This document shows, in pieces, positions 33,162 through 40,304 of a stretch of 46,509 bases of DNA. Position 1 is the stretch's first letter. Each line of letters starts with the position of its first letter. The notes under the pieces are model-generated. The model had not been told where the DNA came from, ran no database searches, and saw only the letters and a program-made list of their open reading frames with translations. A program made the position numbers and the translations under genes. The DNA lies in contig SHZY01000033.1 in the NCBI GenBank assembly GCA_009692065.1, forward strand, positions 1 through 46,509, in the 5' to 3' direction. The DNA comes from Gemmataceae bacterium (GTDB lineage: Bacteria; Planctomycetota; Planctomycetia; Gemmatales; Gemmataceae).

Positions 33162-34454
33162 ATGGAATTCCTTCACGAAGGCTCCCCACAAACCGTCATC
33201 GACAAAGCGCGTGGTAGAATCCACGTGCAAGCGGTGCTCGCCCAGCTGCGCATGCGCGGCCCGTTGTGCCGCGTGCTCCTCATCCCGCCGGATATGACGC
33301 GCCTGCACTCCTGGGCTGGTTTTCTGACGTGCGAACTTTACGAACAACTGCATCAGCACGCCACCGTCGCCATCCTGCCCGCCGTCGGCACGCATCTGCC
33401 GATGTCCGTCGCCGAGCTGTCGCACATGTTTCCCGTTGTGCCGCACTCCGTCTTTCACGCCCATGATTGGCGCAACGGCGTCGCCACGATCGGCGAAGTG
33501 CCGGCCGCGCTCGTGCATCAGCTTTCCGAAGGCAAGCTCGATTTCTCGATCAAGGTCGAACTCGACCGCCTGCTGCTCGACGGCAACTGGGACGCCATTA
33601 TTTCCGTCGGCCAACTGGTGCCGCACGAAGTCATCGGCATCGCCAATCATGCCAAGAATGTCTTCATCGGCGTCGGCGGCAGCGATCTGATCAACAAGTC
33701 GCACTGGCTCGGCGCCGTCCACGGCATCGAGCGCATCATGGGCCAGGCCAACACGCCGGTCCGCGCGGTACTCGACTATGCCAGCGAATATCTCGCCAAG
33801 CATCTGCCGATTGTTTACCTGCTGACGGTGCGGGCGCGGGACTCGCAAGGCAACCTGGTGACGCGCGGCCTGTACGCCGGCGATGACCGCGCCTGCTTCG
33901 AGCGCGGCGCGGAGCTTTGCCGGCAGGTCAATCTCGATCGGCTGGAACACGCTCCGAAGAAGGTCGTCGTCTACCTCGATCCGCTCGAATACAAATCGAC
34001 CTGGCTCGGCAACAAGGCGATCTATCGCACGCGCATGGCCATCGCCGACGGCGGTGAGCTGATCGTGCTGGCCCCCGGCGTGCGCACCTTCGGCGAGGAC
34101 GCGACGATCGATCGCCTGGTCCGCCGCTTCGGCTATCGCGGCACCCCGGCCACCCTCGAGAGCGTCCGCAAGGAACCCGACCTCGCCGGTAATCTCTCTG
34201 CGTCAGCCCATCTGATCCACGGCTCCTCGGAAGGGCGCTTCACGATCACCTATTGCCCCGGCCAATTGTCGCGTGCGGAAATCGAAGGCGTCGGTTTTGG
34301 CTTCGGCGAGCTGAACGCGATGACGAGCCGATACGACCCGAAACGTCTGCGCGACGGCTGGAATCGGCTGCCTGACGGCGAAGAGGCTTACTTCATCTCC
34401 AATCCTGCCCTGGGCTTATGGGGCACGGCCGAGCGCTTTGCCGCCCAGATGTGA
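33162..34454 (+). CDS. LarA-like (DUF2088) racemase/epimerase family protein
   Basis: 430 residues. Segments match the nickel-pincer lactate racemase family: LLIPPDMTRLHSWAG (the DxTR start), ILPAVGTHLPMSVAEL (first catalytic His), VGQLVPHEVIGIANHAKNVFIGVGG (second His region and the Lys that holds the cofactor), and DPLEYKSTWLGNKAIYRTRMAIADGGELIVLAPGVRTFGED (C-terminal domain). The family catalyses 2-hydroxyacid racemisation or sugar-acid epimerisation. The cofactor-making genes larB, larC and larE are not nearby, so the cofactor would have to come from elsewhere, or the enzyme is not nickel-pincer dependent. The substrate cannot be assigned. Confidence 0.8.
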   Translation: MEFLHEGSPQTVIDKARGRIHVQAVLAQLRMRGPLCRVLLIPPDMTRLHSWAGFLTCELYEQLHQHATVAILPAVGTHLPMSVAELSHMFPVVPHSVFHAHDWRNGVATIGEVPAALVHQLSEGKLDFSIKVELDRLLLDGNWDAIISVGQLVPHEVIGIANHAKNVFIGVGGSDLINKSHWLGAVHGIERIMGQANTPVRAVLDYASEYLAKHLPIVYLLTVRARDSQGNLVTRGLYAGDDRACFERGAELCRQVNLDRLEHAPKKVVVYLDPLEYKSTWLGNKAIYRTRMAIADGGELIVLAPGVRTFGEDATIDRLVRRFGYRGTPATLESVRKEPDLAGNLSASAHLIHGSSEGRFTITYCPGQLSRAEIEGVGFGFGELNAMTSRYDPKRLRDGWNRLPDGEEAYFISNPALGLWGTAERFAAQM

Positions 34455-34455
34455 G

Positions 34456-34487
34456 GTTTAGTCGCGGGGCTTGCCCCGCGGCTAAAC
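34456..34487. terminator. Terminator-like hairpin
   Basis: GTTTAGTCGCGGGGC (34456-34470) pairs with GCCCCGCGGCTAAAC (34473-34487), one mismatch, two-base loop, directly after the LarA-like stop. There is no T-run. It is related in style to the TTTAGCGCCCGC repeat family. Confidence 0.55.
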
Positions 34488-34557
34488 AAACACGCGATTT
34501 GCTCTTGCCTTTTCTCGCAACTTCGGGCATAACCCGCCGCCATTCTGAGGGAGTATT

Positions 34558-35184
34558 ATGTCCAAGTGGTTGCGATTTGCCGCGCTGGCCTTGCTGCCGG
34601 CGCTGGGCGTGGGATGCCAGAACTTGAGCCCGGCGCTCGGCCTGACGCCGACGGCGCCGAGCGGCGCCAATCCGGTCACCGACCAGAATCCCGCCTGGCT
34701 CGGGCTGCCGCCCAAAGACTATGGCCGAGTCTTCGAAGCGGCCCTGGAAGTCCTCGGCGATTACGGCTTCGAGATCGCCGACGCCAATCGCTATAGCGGC
34801 CACATCGATGTGGTGCCGCGCGTCGCGCCGGGTCTTGGGCTCTTTTTCAAGCCTGGCAGCCCGGAGATCTACGAACGGTTTCTGTCCACGACGCAGACCT
34901 ACCGCCATCGCGTGACCGTGAAAATCCAGACGGCTGACCCGCAACCCGCGGATCACGGCGGCTACTTCATCGAATTCATCGTGCGTAAGGAACTGGAGGA
35001 TCTGCCTCGCCCGGTCCGCTCGACGGTCGGCGGCGCCGTGTTCCGTACGGAGAATACGGTGGAACGCCAACCGGAGGTCATCGACGCCACGGTGTTCGAC
35101 CCCGCCTGGATCAATCGCGGACGCGACAAGGCCTTCGAGCAGGAGTTGATTAAGCGGTTCAAGAGCGCACTTCGTCCAGTGTAG
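34558..35184 (+). CDS. Predicted lipoprotein of unknown function
   Basis: 208 residues with GAGGGAG upstream. The N-terminus has a signal peptide with lipobox LGVGC (Cys20), so it is probably a lipid-anchored outer-face protein. A Pro/Ala/Thr-rich linker (about 22-46) leads to a domain with the pattern YGRVFEAALEVLGDYGFEIADANRYSGHIDVVPR and later HRVTVKIQTADPQPADHGGYFIEFIVRKEL. This alternating helix/strand layout with long beta-hairpins resembles small lipoprotein assembly domains, but no family is assigned. It ends with a charged helix (KAFEQELIKRFKSALRP). Confidence 0.75.
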   Translation: MSKWLRFAALALLPALGVGCQNLSPALGLTPTAPSGANPVTDQNPAWLGLPPKDYGRVFEAALEVLGDYGFEIADANRYSGHIDVVPRVAPGLGLFFKPGSPEIYERFLSTTQTYRHRVTVKIQTADPQPADHGGYFIEFIVRKELEDLPRPVRSTVGGAVFRTENTVERQPEVIDATVFDPAWINRGRDKAFEQELIKRFKSALRPV

Positions 35185-35210
35185 GCCTCACGCTCCGGGT
35201 GATGACTATA

Positions 35211-35738
35211 CTATTTCTTGGGCCGAAACGCTTTCACCACGTTCTCATTCGTCGTCAGGAACGGTCCCTCAATCAAATCGATGCAGTAGGGAATCGCTGG
35301 GAAGACCGCCAGCAGGCAGTCGCGGATGGCGCTCGGCTTGCCGGGTAAGTTGACGATCAGCGACTTGCCGCGGATGCCGGCGAGCTGGCGCGACAAAATC
35401 GCGGTCGGCACAACTTTGAGTGAGACGGCCCGCATCTGCTCGCCGAAGCCGTCGAGGATCTTGTCGCACACCGCTTCGGTCGCTTCGGGCGTGACATCGC
35501 GCTTGCTCGGGCCGGTGCCACCGGTGGTCACCACCAGGCAGCAATTCTCCTGATCGCACAATTCCATGAGCGTTTGCTCGATGGTCAACTGCTCGTCCGG
35601 GATGAGACGCGGGACCGCTTCCCACGTAGACGACAGGATGTCGCGCAGACATTCCTGGATGGCGGGCCCGCCCTTGTCTTCATAGACGCCCTGGCTGGCG
35701 CGGTCGGAAATGGTGACGATGCCGATGCGGATGGTCAT
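35211..35738 (-). CDS. mogA: Molybdopterin adenylyltransferase
   Basis: The start at 35738 (MTIRIGIVTISDRASQGVYEDKGGPAI) has CGGAG upstream; 175 residues. CLVVTTGGTGPSKRDVTPEAT is the signature nucleotide/molybdopterin loop (TTGGTGxxxRDxTPE), and IVNLPGKPSAIRDCL is the second MoCF motif. The MogA start SDRAS distinguishes it from MoaB-like proteins. The enzyme adenylylates molybdopterin before molybdenum insertion. No other moa/moe genes are adjacent. It is divergent from the alcohol dehydrogenase across a palindromic repeat. Confidence 0.92.
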   Translation of the reverse strand: MTIRIGIVTISDRASQGVYEDKGGPAIQECLRDILSSTWEAVPRLIPDEQLTIEQTLMELCDQENCCLVVTTGGTGPSKRDVTPEATEAVCDKILDGFGEQMRAVSLKVVPTAILSRQLAGIRGKSLIVNLPGKPSAIRDCLLAVFPAIPYCIDLIEGPFLTTNENVVKAFRPKK

Positions 35739-35774
35739 GGTGTTCTCCGGTCGAAAAACGATAATGTACATCAT

Positions 35775-35829
35775 ATAGCCCGCCGTTTACAGCGGGTCGC
35801 GAACTCACCCGCTATAACCGGCGGGCTAT
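35775..35829. repeat. AGCCCGCC palindromic repeat
   Basis: ATAGCCCGCCG...AGCGGGT (35775-35797) and its inverted partner (35807-35829) match at 21 of 23 positions. It lies in the divergent promoter region between mogA and the dehydrogenase and is related to the hairpins at 2686-2739. Confidence 0.7.
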
Positions 35830-35846
35830 TTGCCGGAGGAGACTTC

Positions 35847-37052
35847 ATGCGCACCGTCTGGACCTTCCACATCGCCCAGTCGATCGCCTTCGGCCAGGAC
35901 GCCGTCAAACAGCTCGGCGACATCGCCACCCGGTTGCGCGCAAAAAAGGCGTTGATCGTCACCGACCCGATCCTAGAGAAAGCAGGATTGCTCGAACGCG
36001 TGCGCCAACCGCTGATCGCTGCCGGCCTCACCGTGTCCGCATTCACCGGCGGCGAGCCAGAGCCGTCGATGAAGGCCGGCCTGGCTTGCTACGATCAGGC
36101 GAAATCGTTTCAACCCGACTTGCTGGTGGGCCTTGGCGGCGGCAGCAACATGGACCTCGCCAAGCTGGCCGCCACGCTCCTCAAGCATGGCGGCAGCCCG
36201 CGCGATTACATCGGCGACGACAAGATCCCCGGCCCCATCTTCCCCTTGATCTGCATCCCCACGACGGCCGGCACCGGCTCGGAGGTTTCCGCGGCCACGG
36301 TCATCACCGACACGGAAAACCACATCAAGGTCGGCATCCTCTCCAACTGGCTGCGCCCGACGGTCGCCGTGGTCGATCCGTTAATGACGCTCTCCTGCCC
36401 GCCGAAAGTCACCGCCGACAGCGGCATCGACGCCCTGACGCACGCCATCGAGGCCTACACCGCCGTCGATAACGCCGACTTCCCACTGCCCCCCGGCGAG
36501 CGCTCCGTCTATCAAGGCAAACATCCGATGGGCGACCTGTGTGCCGAAAAGGCGATCACGCTCGTCGGCAAGTTCTTGCGTCGCGCGGTCAAGGACGGCA
36601 CGGACCTCGAAGCACGCGAAGGCATGGCGCTCGCCGCGCTCCTTGCAGGCATGGGCTTTTCCAATGTCGGCGTCGCCCTCGTCCACGCCATGGAGTACCC
36701 GGTCGGCGGCGCCGTTCACTGCTCGCACGGCGCCGGCAACGGGCTACTGCTCCCCTATGTCATGCGATTCAACCTGAATGCCAAGCTCAAGGCATTCGCG
36801 GAGATCGCGACGCTGCTCGGTGAGAACATCTCGGGCCTGAGCGAACGCGCCGCCGCGGAGAAAGCTGTCGCCGCGGTCGAGAAACTTCGCAACGACATCG
36901 GCATCCCCAATCGCCTGCGCGACATCGGCATCCGGCAGGAACAACTGCGGGCGCTCGCGGAAAAGACCTTCGGCATCAAACGCATCTTGCGAGTCAATCC
37001 ACGCAGCGTTACCGTGGAAGAGATTGAAGGGGTCTTCAACGAGGCGTATTGA
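35847..37052 (+). CDS. Iron-containing (group III) alcohol dehydrogenase
   Basis: The start at 35847 (MRTVWTFHIAQSIAFGQDAVKQLG) has GGAGGAG upstream; 401 residues. LLVGLGGGSNMDLAK is the NAD(P) loop (GGGSxxDxAK), and PTTAGTGSEVS is the second family mark. Metal ligands appear as Asp and His in DSGIDALTHAIEAY, then His in ALVHAMEYPVGG and HCSHGAGNG. Members oxidise alcohols or reduce aldehydes; substrate choice cannot be read. It ends eight bases before the inverted-repeat unit carrying a GxxExxY gene. Confidence 0.92.
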   Translation: MRTVWTFHIAQSIAFGQDAVKQLGDIATRLRAKKALIVTDPILEKAGLLERVRQPLIAAGLTVSAFTGGEPEPSMKAGLACYDQAKSFQPDLLVGLGGGSNMDLAKLAATLLKHGGSPRDYIGDDKIPGPIFPLICIPTTAGTGSEVSAATVITDTENHIKVGILSNWLRPTVAVVDPLMTLSCPPKVTADSGIDALTHAIEAYTAVDNADFPLPPGERSVYQGKHPMGDLCAEKAITLVGKFLRRAVKDGTDLEAREGMALAALLAGMGFSNVGVALVHAMEYPVGGAVHCSHGAGNGLLLPYVMRFNLNAKLKAFAEIATLLGENISGLSERAAAEKAVAAVEKLRNDIGIPNRLRDIGIRQEQLRALAEKTFGIKRILRVNPRSVTVEEIEGVFNEAY

Positions 37053-37060
37053 GGAAATTG

Positions 37061-37542
37061 TCCACGAAGGGCACCAAGGGCACGAAGGGGAATGAGAGAG
37101 GGACGCGAGTTCGTGGGGGAGAAATCCATGGTTGACTTGATCAATAAGGATGAAGTGTATGCAATCATCGGTGCGGCCATCGAGGTGCATCGCGTGTTAG
37201 GACCAGGATTTCTTGAGGCGGTGTACCAGGAGGCATTGGGGATCGAATTCCAGGATCGAAACATTCCTCACGAGCCGCAAAGAAAGTTGCGGATCACGTA
37301 CAAAGACCGTGTGCTGGAAAAATACTACATCACGGACTTTGTCTGTTTTGCTTGCATCATGGTCGAACTCAAGGCAGAAAAACAACTGACGGGGGCCGAC
37401 GAGGCTCAATTGATAAACCAACTGAAAGTAACCAATATGCGCGTCGGTGTACTCATCAACTTTGGAAGCACAGGAAAACTCGAGTGGCAGCGATTCGTAA
37501 ACTAGCACTTTTCCCCTTCGTCCTCTTCGTGTCCTTCGTGGA
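37061..37542. mobile_element. Inverted-repeat unit carrying a GxxExxY gene
   Basis: 37061-37090 (TCCACGAAGGGCACCAAGGG and on) and 37513-37542 are inverted 30-base copies with four mismatches. Their arms are made of short ACGAAGG words. They enclose exactly one gene (37092-37505). The right arm ends ten bases before the sigma factor ATG. Two gene-less units of the same style occur at 19048-19159 and 27048-27226, supporting a mobile or formerly mobile cassette. Confidence 0.65.
37092..37505 (+). CDS. GxxExxY protein (PD-(D/E)XK-like)
   Basis: 137 residues from 37092 (an internal ATG at 37128, MVDLINKDEVYAIIGAAIEVHRVLG, may be the real start). The name-giving motif GPGFLEAVYQEAL is present. It continues with the PD-(D/E)XK nuclease-like core: ITDFVCFACIMVELKAEKQLTGADEAQLINQLKVTNMRVGVLINFG, where Asp, Glu and Lys of ITDF and VELKA fit the active site. 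The function is unknown in general; such genes occur in multiple copies, often next to minisatellite-like inverted repeats. Here the repeats touch the gene on both sides, so it may be linked to the spread of the unit. That link is inference. Confidence 0.85.
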   Translation: MREGREFVGEKSMVDLINKDEVYAIIGAAIEVHRVLGPGFLEAVYQEALGIEFQDRNIPHEPQRKLRITYKDRVLEKYYITDFVCFACIMVELKAEKQLTGADEAQLINQLKVTNMRVGVLINFGSTGKLEWQRFVN

Positions 37543-37551
37543 TGTCTTCTC

Positions 37552-38187
37552 ATGTGGCCCGACGCAACCAACACGCAAGAACTCCTGGCGCAAGCCAAAG
37601 CCGGCGACGCGGACGCCGTCGATCATCTGCTTGCCAGGCACCGCGAGGCGATCCGGCGCATGATCGACCTGCGGCTCGATCCGGCCATCGTGCAGCGCCT
37701 TGATGCCAGCGATGTCGTGCAGGAGGTGCTGATCGAAGTAAGTCGTCGGCTCAAGGAGTATCTCAAGGCACCGCCGATGCCGTTCCATCTTTGGCTGCGT
37801 CACATCGCCAAGGACCACATCATCGACGCGCATCGCCGGCATCATCAAGCGCAGAAACGCGGCGTCAATCGCGAGCAGCCGATCCAGCGCCCCGGCTGGT
37901 CGGACCGCTCCTCGCTCGACCTGGCGGGGCAACTGATGGATCAAGATCTGACCCCTGCGTCGGCCGCCATTCAGGAAGAGATGCAGCGCCGGCTGCGTGA
38001 AGCCATCGGTCAACTCGACGACGACGATCGCGAAGTGATCCTGATGCGGCACTACGAGATGCTGGCGAACCAGGAAGTCGCTGAGTCGCTGGGCTTGACA
38101 GAAGCCGCCGCGTCGATGCGCTATTTGCGCGCGGTGCGTAAGCTGAGAGATCTGCTGTCGCCGCCAAATGGCGAACGGCCAGCGTAA
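37552..38187 (+). CDS. ECF-type RNA polymerase sigma factor
   Basis: 211 residues. Region 2 is seen as LDASDVVQEVLIEVSRRLKEY (about 50-70) and PFHLWLRHIAKDHIIDAHRRHH. Region 4 is LDDDDREVILMRHYEMLANQEVAESLGLTEAAASMRYLRAVRKLRDLL, with the HTH at NQEVAESLGLTEAAASMRYLRA. This is the planctomycete-type ECF group with a long linker between regions 2 and 4. No anti-sigma gene follows; control may be through a kinase or partner elsewhere. The start lies ten bases after the GxxExxY unit's right arm, so the element has probably replaced its native upstream region. Confidence 0.92.
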   Translation: MWPDATNTQELLAQAKAGDADAVDHLLARHREAIRRMIDLRLDPAIVQRLDASDVVQEVLIEVSRRLKEYLKAPPMPFHLWLRHIAKDHIIDAHRRHHQAQKRGVNREQPIQRPGWSDRSSLDLAGQLMDQDLTPASAAIQEEMQRRLREAIGQLDDDDREVILMRHYEMLANQEVAESLGLTEAAASMRYLRAVRKLRDLLSPPNGERPA

Positions 38188-38244
38188 GCTGGCTGGTGCA
38201 TTTGATATCAGCCAACACCAGCCGGCTTACGCCGGCCGTTCGCC
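38170..38244. repeat. Inverted repeat over the sigma factor stop
   Basis: GGCGAACGGCCAGCGTAAGC... (38170-38198) is matched inverted at 38216-38244 with two mismatches in 29. The TAA of the sigma gene (38185-38187) sits in the left arm, so the hairpin also encodes the last residues (GERPA). It probably ends or stabilises the transcript. Confidence 0.75.
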
Positions 38245-38262
38245 GGATGAGCTGGAGAAAAC

Positions 38263-38688
38263 ATGCAAACCTGTGTGATCACGATGTGCGTCGCGATAGC
38301 ATTCGCCGCCGACCCTCCACAAGACCGCGCCGCCATCCAGCGCGTGCTCGACGATCAGGCCAATGCCTGGAACAAGCGCGACCTCGTCGGCTTCATGAAG
38401 GGCTATCTCGAATCCGAGGAGCTCACTTTTTTCTCAGGCAACAAGAAGACCAAGGGCTGGAAGACGACGCTGGAGCGCTATCAGAAAACTTACCAGGGCG
38501 ACGGCAAGGAAATGGGCAAGCTCACTTTCGACGAGCTGTCGATCGAGCTGCTTGGTGAGAATCATGCCCTGGTGCGCGGCCGCTATCGCTTGCAGCGGAA
38601 GAGCGACAACCCAACCGGCATCTTTACGTTGATCCTGCGCAAGACGCCGGCGGGCTGGCGCATTGTGCACGATCATACATCGGGTTGA
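38263..38688 (+). CDS. Exported NTF2-like (DUF4440/SnoaL-type) protein
   Basis: 141 residues with GGAGA upstream and a short signal peptide (MQTCVITMCVAIAFAA). DRAAIQRVLDDQANAWNKRDLVGFMKGYLESEELTFFSG is the first helix pair of an NTF2-like cone fold. The following strands (HALVRGRYRLQRK, GIFTLILRKTPAGWRIVHDHTSG) complete it. Family members bind small ligands or act as isomerases; here no catalytic set is evident. It stands between two REP-like hairpins. Confidence 0.85.
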   Translation: MQTCVITMCVAIAFAADPPQDRAAIQRVLDDQANAWNKRDLVGFMKGYLESEELTFFSGNKKTKGWKTTLERYQKTYQGDGKEMGKLTFDELSIELLGENHALVRGRYRLQRKSDNPTGIFTLILRKTPAGWRIVHDHTSG

Positions 38689-38694
38689 TTTTTC

Positions 38695-38735
38695 TCGTTT
38701 AGCGCCCGCGTGGCGCCTCGCGGGTGCTAAACGAA
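38695..38735. repeat. REP-like hairpin, TTTAGCGCCCGC family
   Basis: Third copy of the CGTTTAGCGCCCGC...GCGGGTGCTAAACGA palindrome, just after the NTF2-like gene. Confidence 0.7.
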
Positions 38736-38753
38736 GACTGCGGATAACAAAAC

Positions 38754-40256
38754 ATGGACCACCATACGGCCTACCACGACCTGATCGACGGTTTCAAAAA
38801 CGTGCGCCTGCTCGAATCGATCGGCGCCCTCGTCGGCTGGGACCAGCATACCTACATGCCGGTGAAAGGCGCCGGCCATCGCGCCGAGCAGATGGGCTAT
38901 CTCGCCAAGCTCGGGCACGAAAAGCTGACCGCGCCAGCCATTGGCCAATTACTCGGCGAACTCGAACGCGCCGCCGCGACCGACGAGATCGAGAGGGTCA
39001 ACGTGCGCGAGATCCGCCGCGTTTACAACCGCGCGGTGAAGATGCCGTCGAAGCTCGTCGAGGAGATCGCCAGGACCGTTTCGCAGGCGCAGAACATCTG
39101 GGCGGAGGCACGCAAGAAGAATGATTTTCCGTCCTTTGCGCCCTGGCTCGACAAGATCGTCACGCTCAAACGCGAGGAAGCGACGGCGGTCGGCTACAAG
39201 GATTCACCCTACGACGCGCTGCTCGATGAGTATGAGCCGGGCGCAACCACAGCGGAGATCACGCGCGTGTTTGCCGAGTTGCGCGCGGACTTGATTCCGC
39301 TGGTCGCCGCCATCGCCGCCTCAGGCAAGAAGCCACGCAAGGACATTCTGACACGCGAATTTGCCGTCGATCGTCAGCACATGTTCGGGCAGGCGGCCGC
39401 GGCGGCGATCGGTTTCGATTTTCAGGCGGGCCGGCTCGACACCACCGTGCATCCGTTTTGCTCGGGGATCGGGCCAGGCGATTGCCGACTGACGACGCGC
39501 TATCATCCGCGCGAGCTCAACCAGGGCCTGTTCGGCATTCTCCACGAAGCGGGGCACGGCATCTACGAACAGGGGCTCGATACCACGCATTTCGGCACGC
39601 CGGCAGGCAGTTTTGCGTCGCTCGGCATTCACGAATCGCAATCACGGCTGTGGGAAAACCAGGTTGGTCGCGGCCGACCATTTTGGGAGCACTTTTTGCC
39701 TCGCCTGCAGCAGACATTTCCCGGCACGCTCGATGAAATCACCATCGACGAATTCATTTTCGCCGCCAACAACGTCGAAAAATCCTTCATCCGCGTCGAG
39801 GCCGACGAGGCGACCTACAACATGCACATCATCCTGCGGTTTGAATTGGAGCAAGCGTTGATGTGCGGCGATCTCAAGCCGAGCGACGTGCCGGGCGCGT
39901 GGAACGAAAAGTTTCATCACATGCTGGATCTGACCCCGCCGAATGATGCGCAGGGCTGCTTGCAAGACATCCACTGGAGCATGGGGGGCCTCGGCTATTT
40001 CCCGACCTACACGCTCGGCAATCTGTACGCCGCCCAGTTCATGCAACAGGCCCGGCAGGATCTCGGCGATCTCGACGGCGATTTCCGCGCCGGCCAATTC
40101 GGGCGCCTGAAGGGTTGGCTCAACGACAAGATTCATCGCCCGGGGCAGCGCTACCGCGCGGGCGAGTTATGCCGGCGCGTCACGGGGCAGGCGCTCAGTC
40201 ACAAGCCGTTGATCGCGTACCTGCGGCAAAAGTATGGGCCGCTCTATGGGATTTGA
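38754..40256 (+). CDS. M32 family metallocarboxypeptidase
   Basis: 500 residues, the usual M32 (carboxypeptidase Taq) length. The zinc site is ILHEAGHGIYEQG (HExxH), with the third ligand Glu in SLGIHESQSRLWEN. RDDPR/DxRxT-type motifs are represented by HPFCSGIGPGDCRLTTRY. The C-terminal ALxxGDLxxxDVPGAWNEKFHHMLDLTPPNDAQGCLQDIHWS is also typical. It removes C-terminal residues from peptides in the cytoplasm. The start METs fits MDHHTAYHDLIDGFKN with no long extension. It is followed by another REP-like hairpin. Confidence 0.94.
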   Translation: MDHHTAYHDLIDGFKNVRLLESIGALVGWDQHTYMPVKGAGHRAEQMGYLAKLGHEKLTAPAIGQLLGELERAAATDEIERVNVREIRRVYNRAVKMPSKLVEEIARTVSQAQNIWAEARKKNDFPSFAPWLDKIVTLKREEATAVGYKDSPYDALLDEYEPGATTAEITRVFAELRADLIPLVAAIAASGKKPRKDILTREFAVDRQHMFGQAAAAAIGFDFQAGRLDTTVHPFCSGIGPGDCRLTTRYHPRELNQGLFGILHEAGHGIYEQGLDTTHFGTPAGSFASLGIHESQSRLWENQVGRGRPFWEHFLPRLQQTFPGTLDEITIDEFIFAANNVEKSFIRVEADEATYNMHIILRFELEQALMCGDLKPSDVPGAWNEKFHHMLDLTPPNDAQGCLQDIHWSMGGLGYFPTYTLGNLYAAQFMQQARQDLGDLDGDFRAGQFGRLKGWLNDKIHRPGQRYRAGELCRRVTGQALSHKPLIAYLRQKYGPLYGI

Positions 40257-40265
40257 TCCCGTTTT

Positions 40266-40304
40266 CTTTTAGCGCCCGCGCGGCGCCATGCGGGCGCTAA
40301 ACGA
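40266..40304. repeat. REP-like hairpin, TTTAGCGCCCGC family
   Basis: Fourth copy (TTTTAGCGCCCGCGCGGC...GCGGGCGCTAAACGAA). Its right arm contains the stop codon (40297-40299) and last codons of the MlrC-like gene on the minus strand. Confidence 0.7.
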
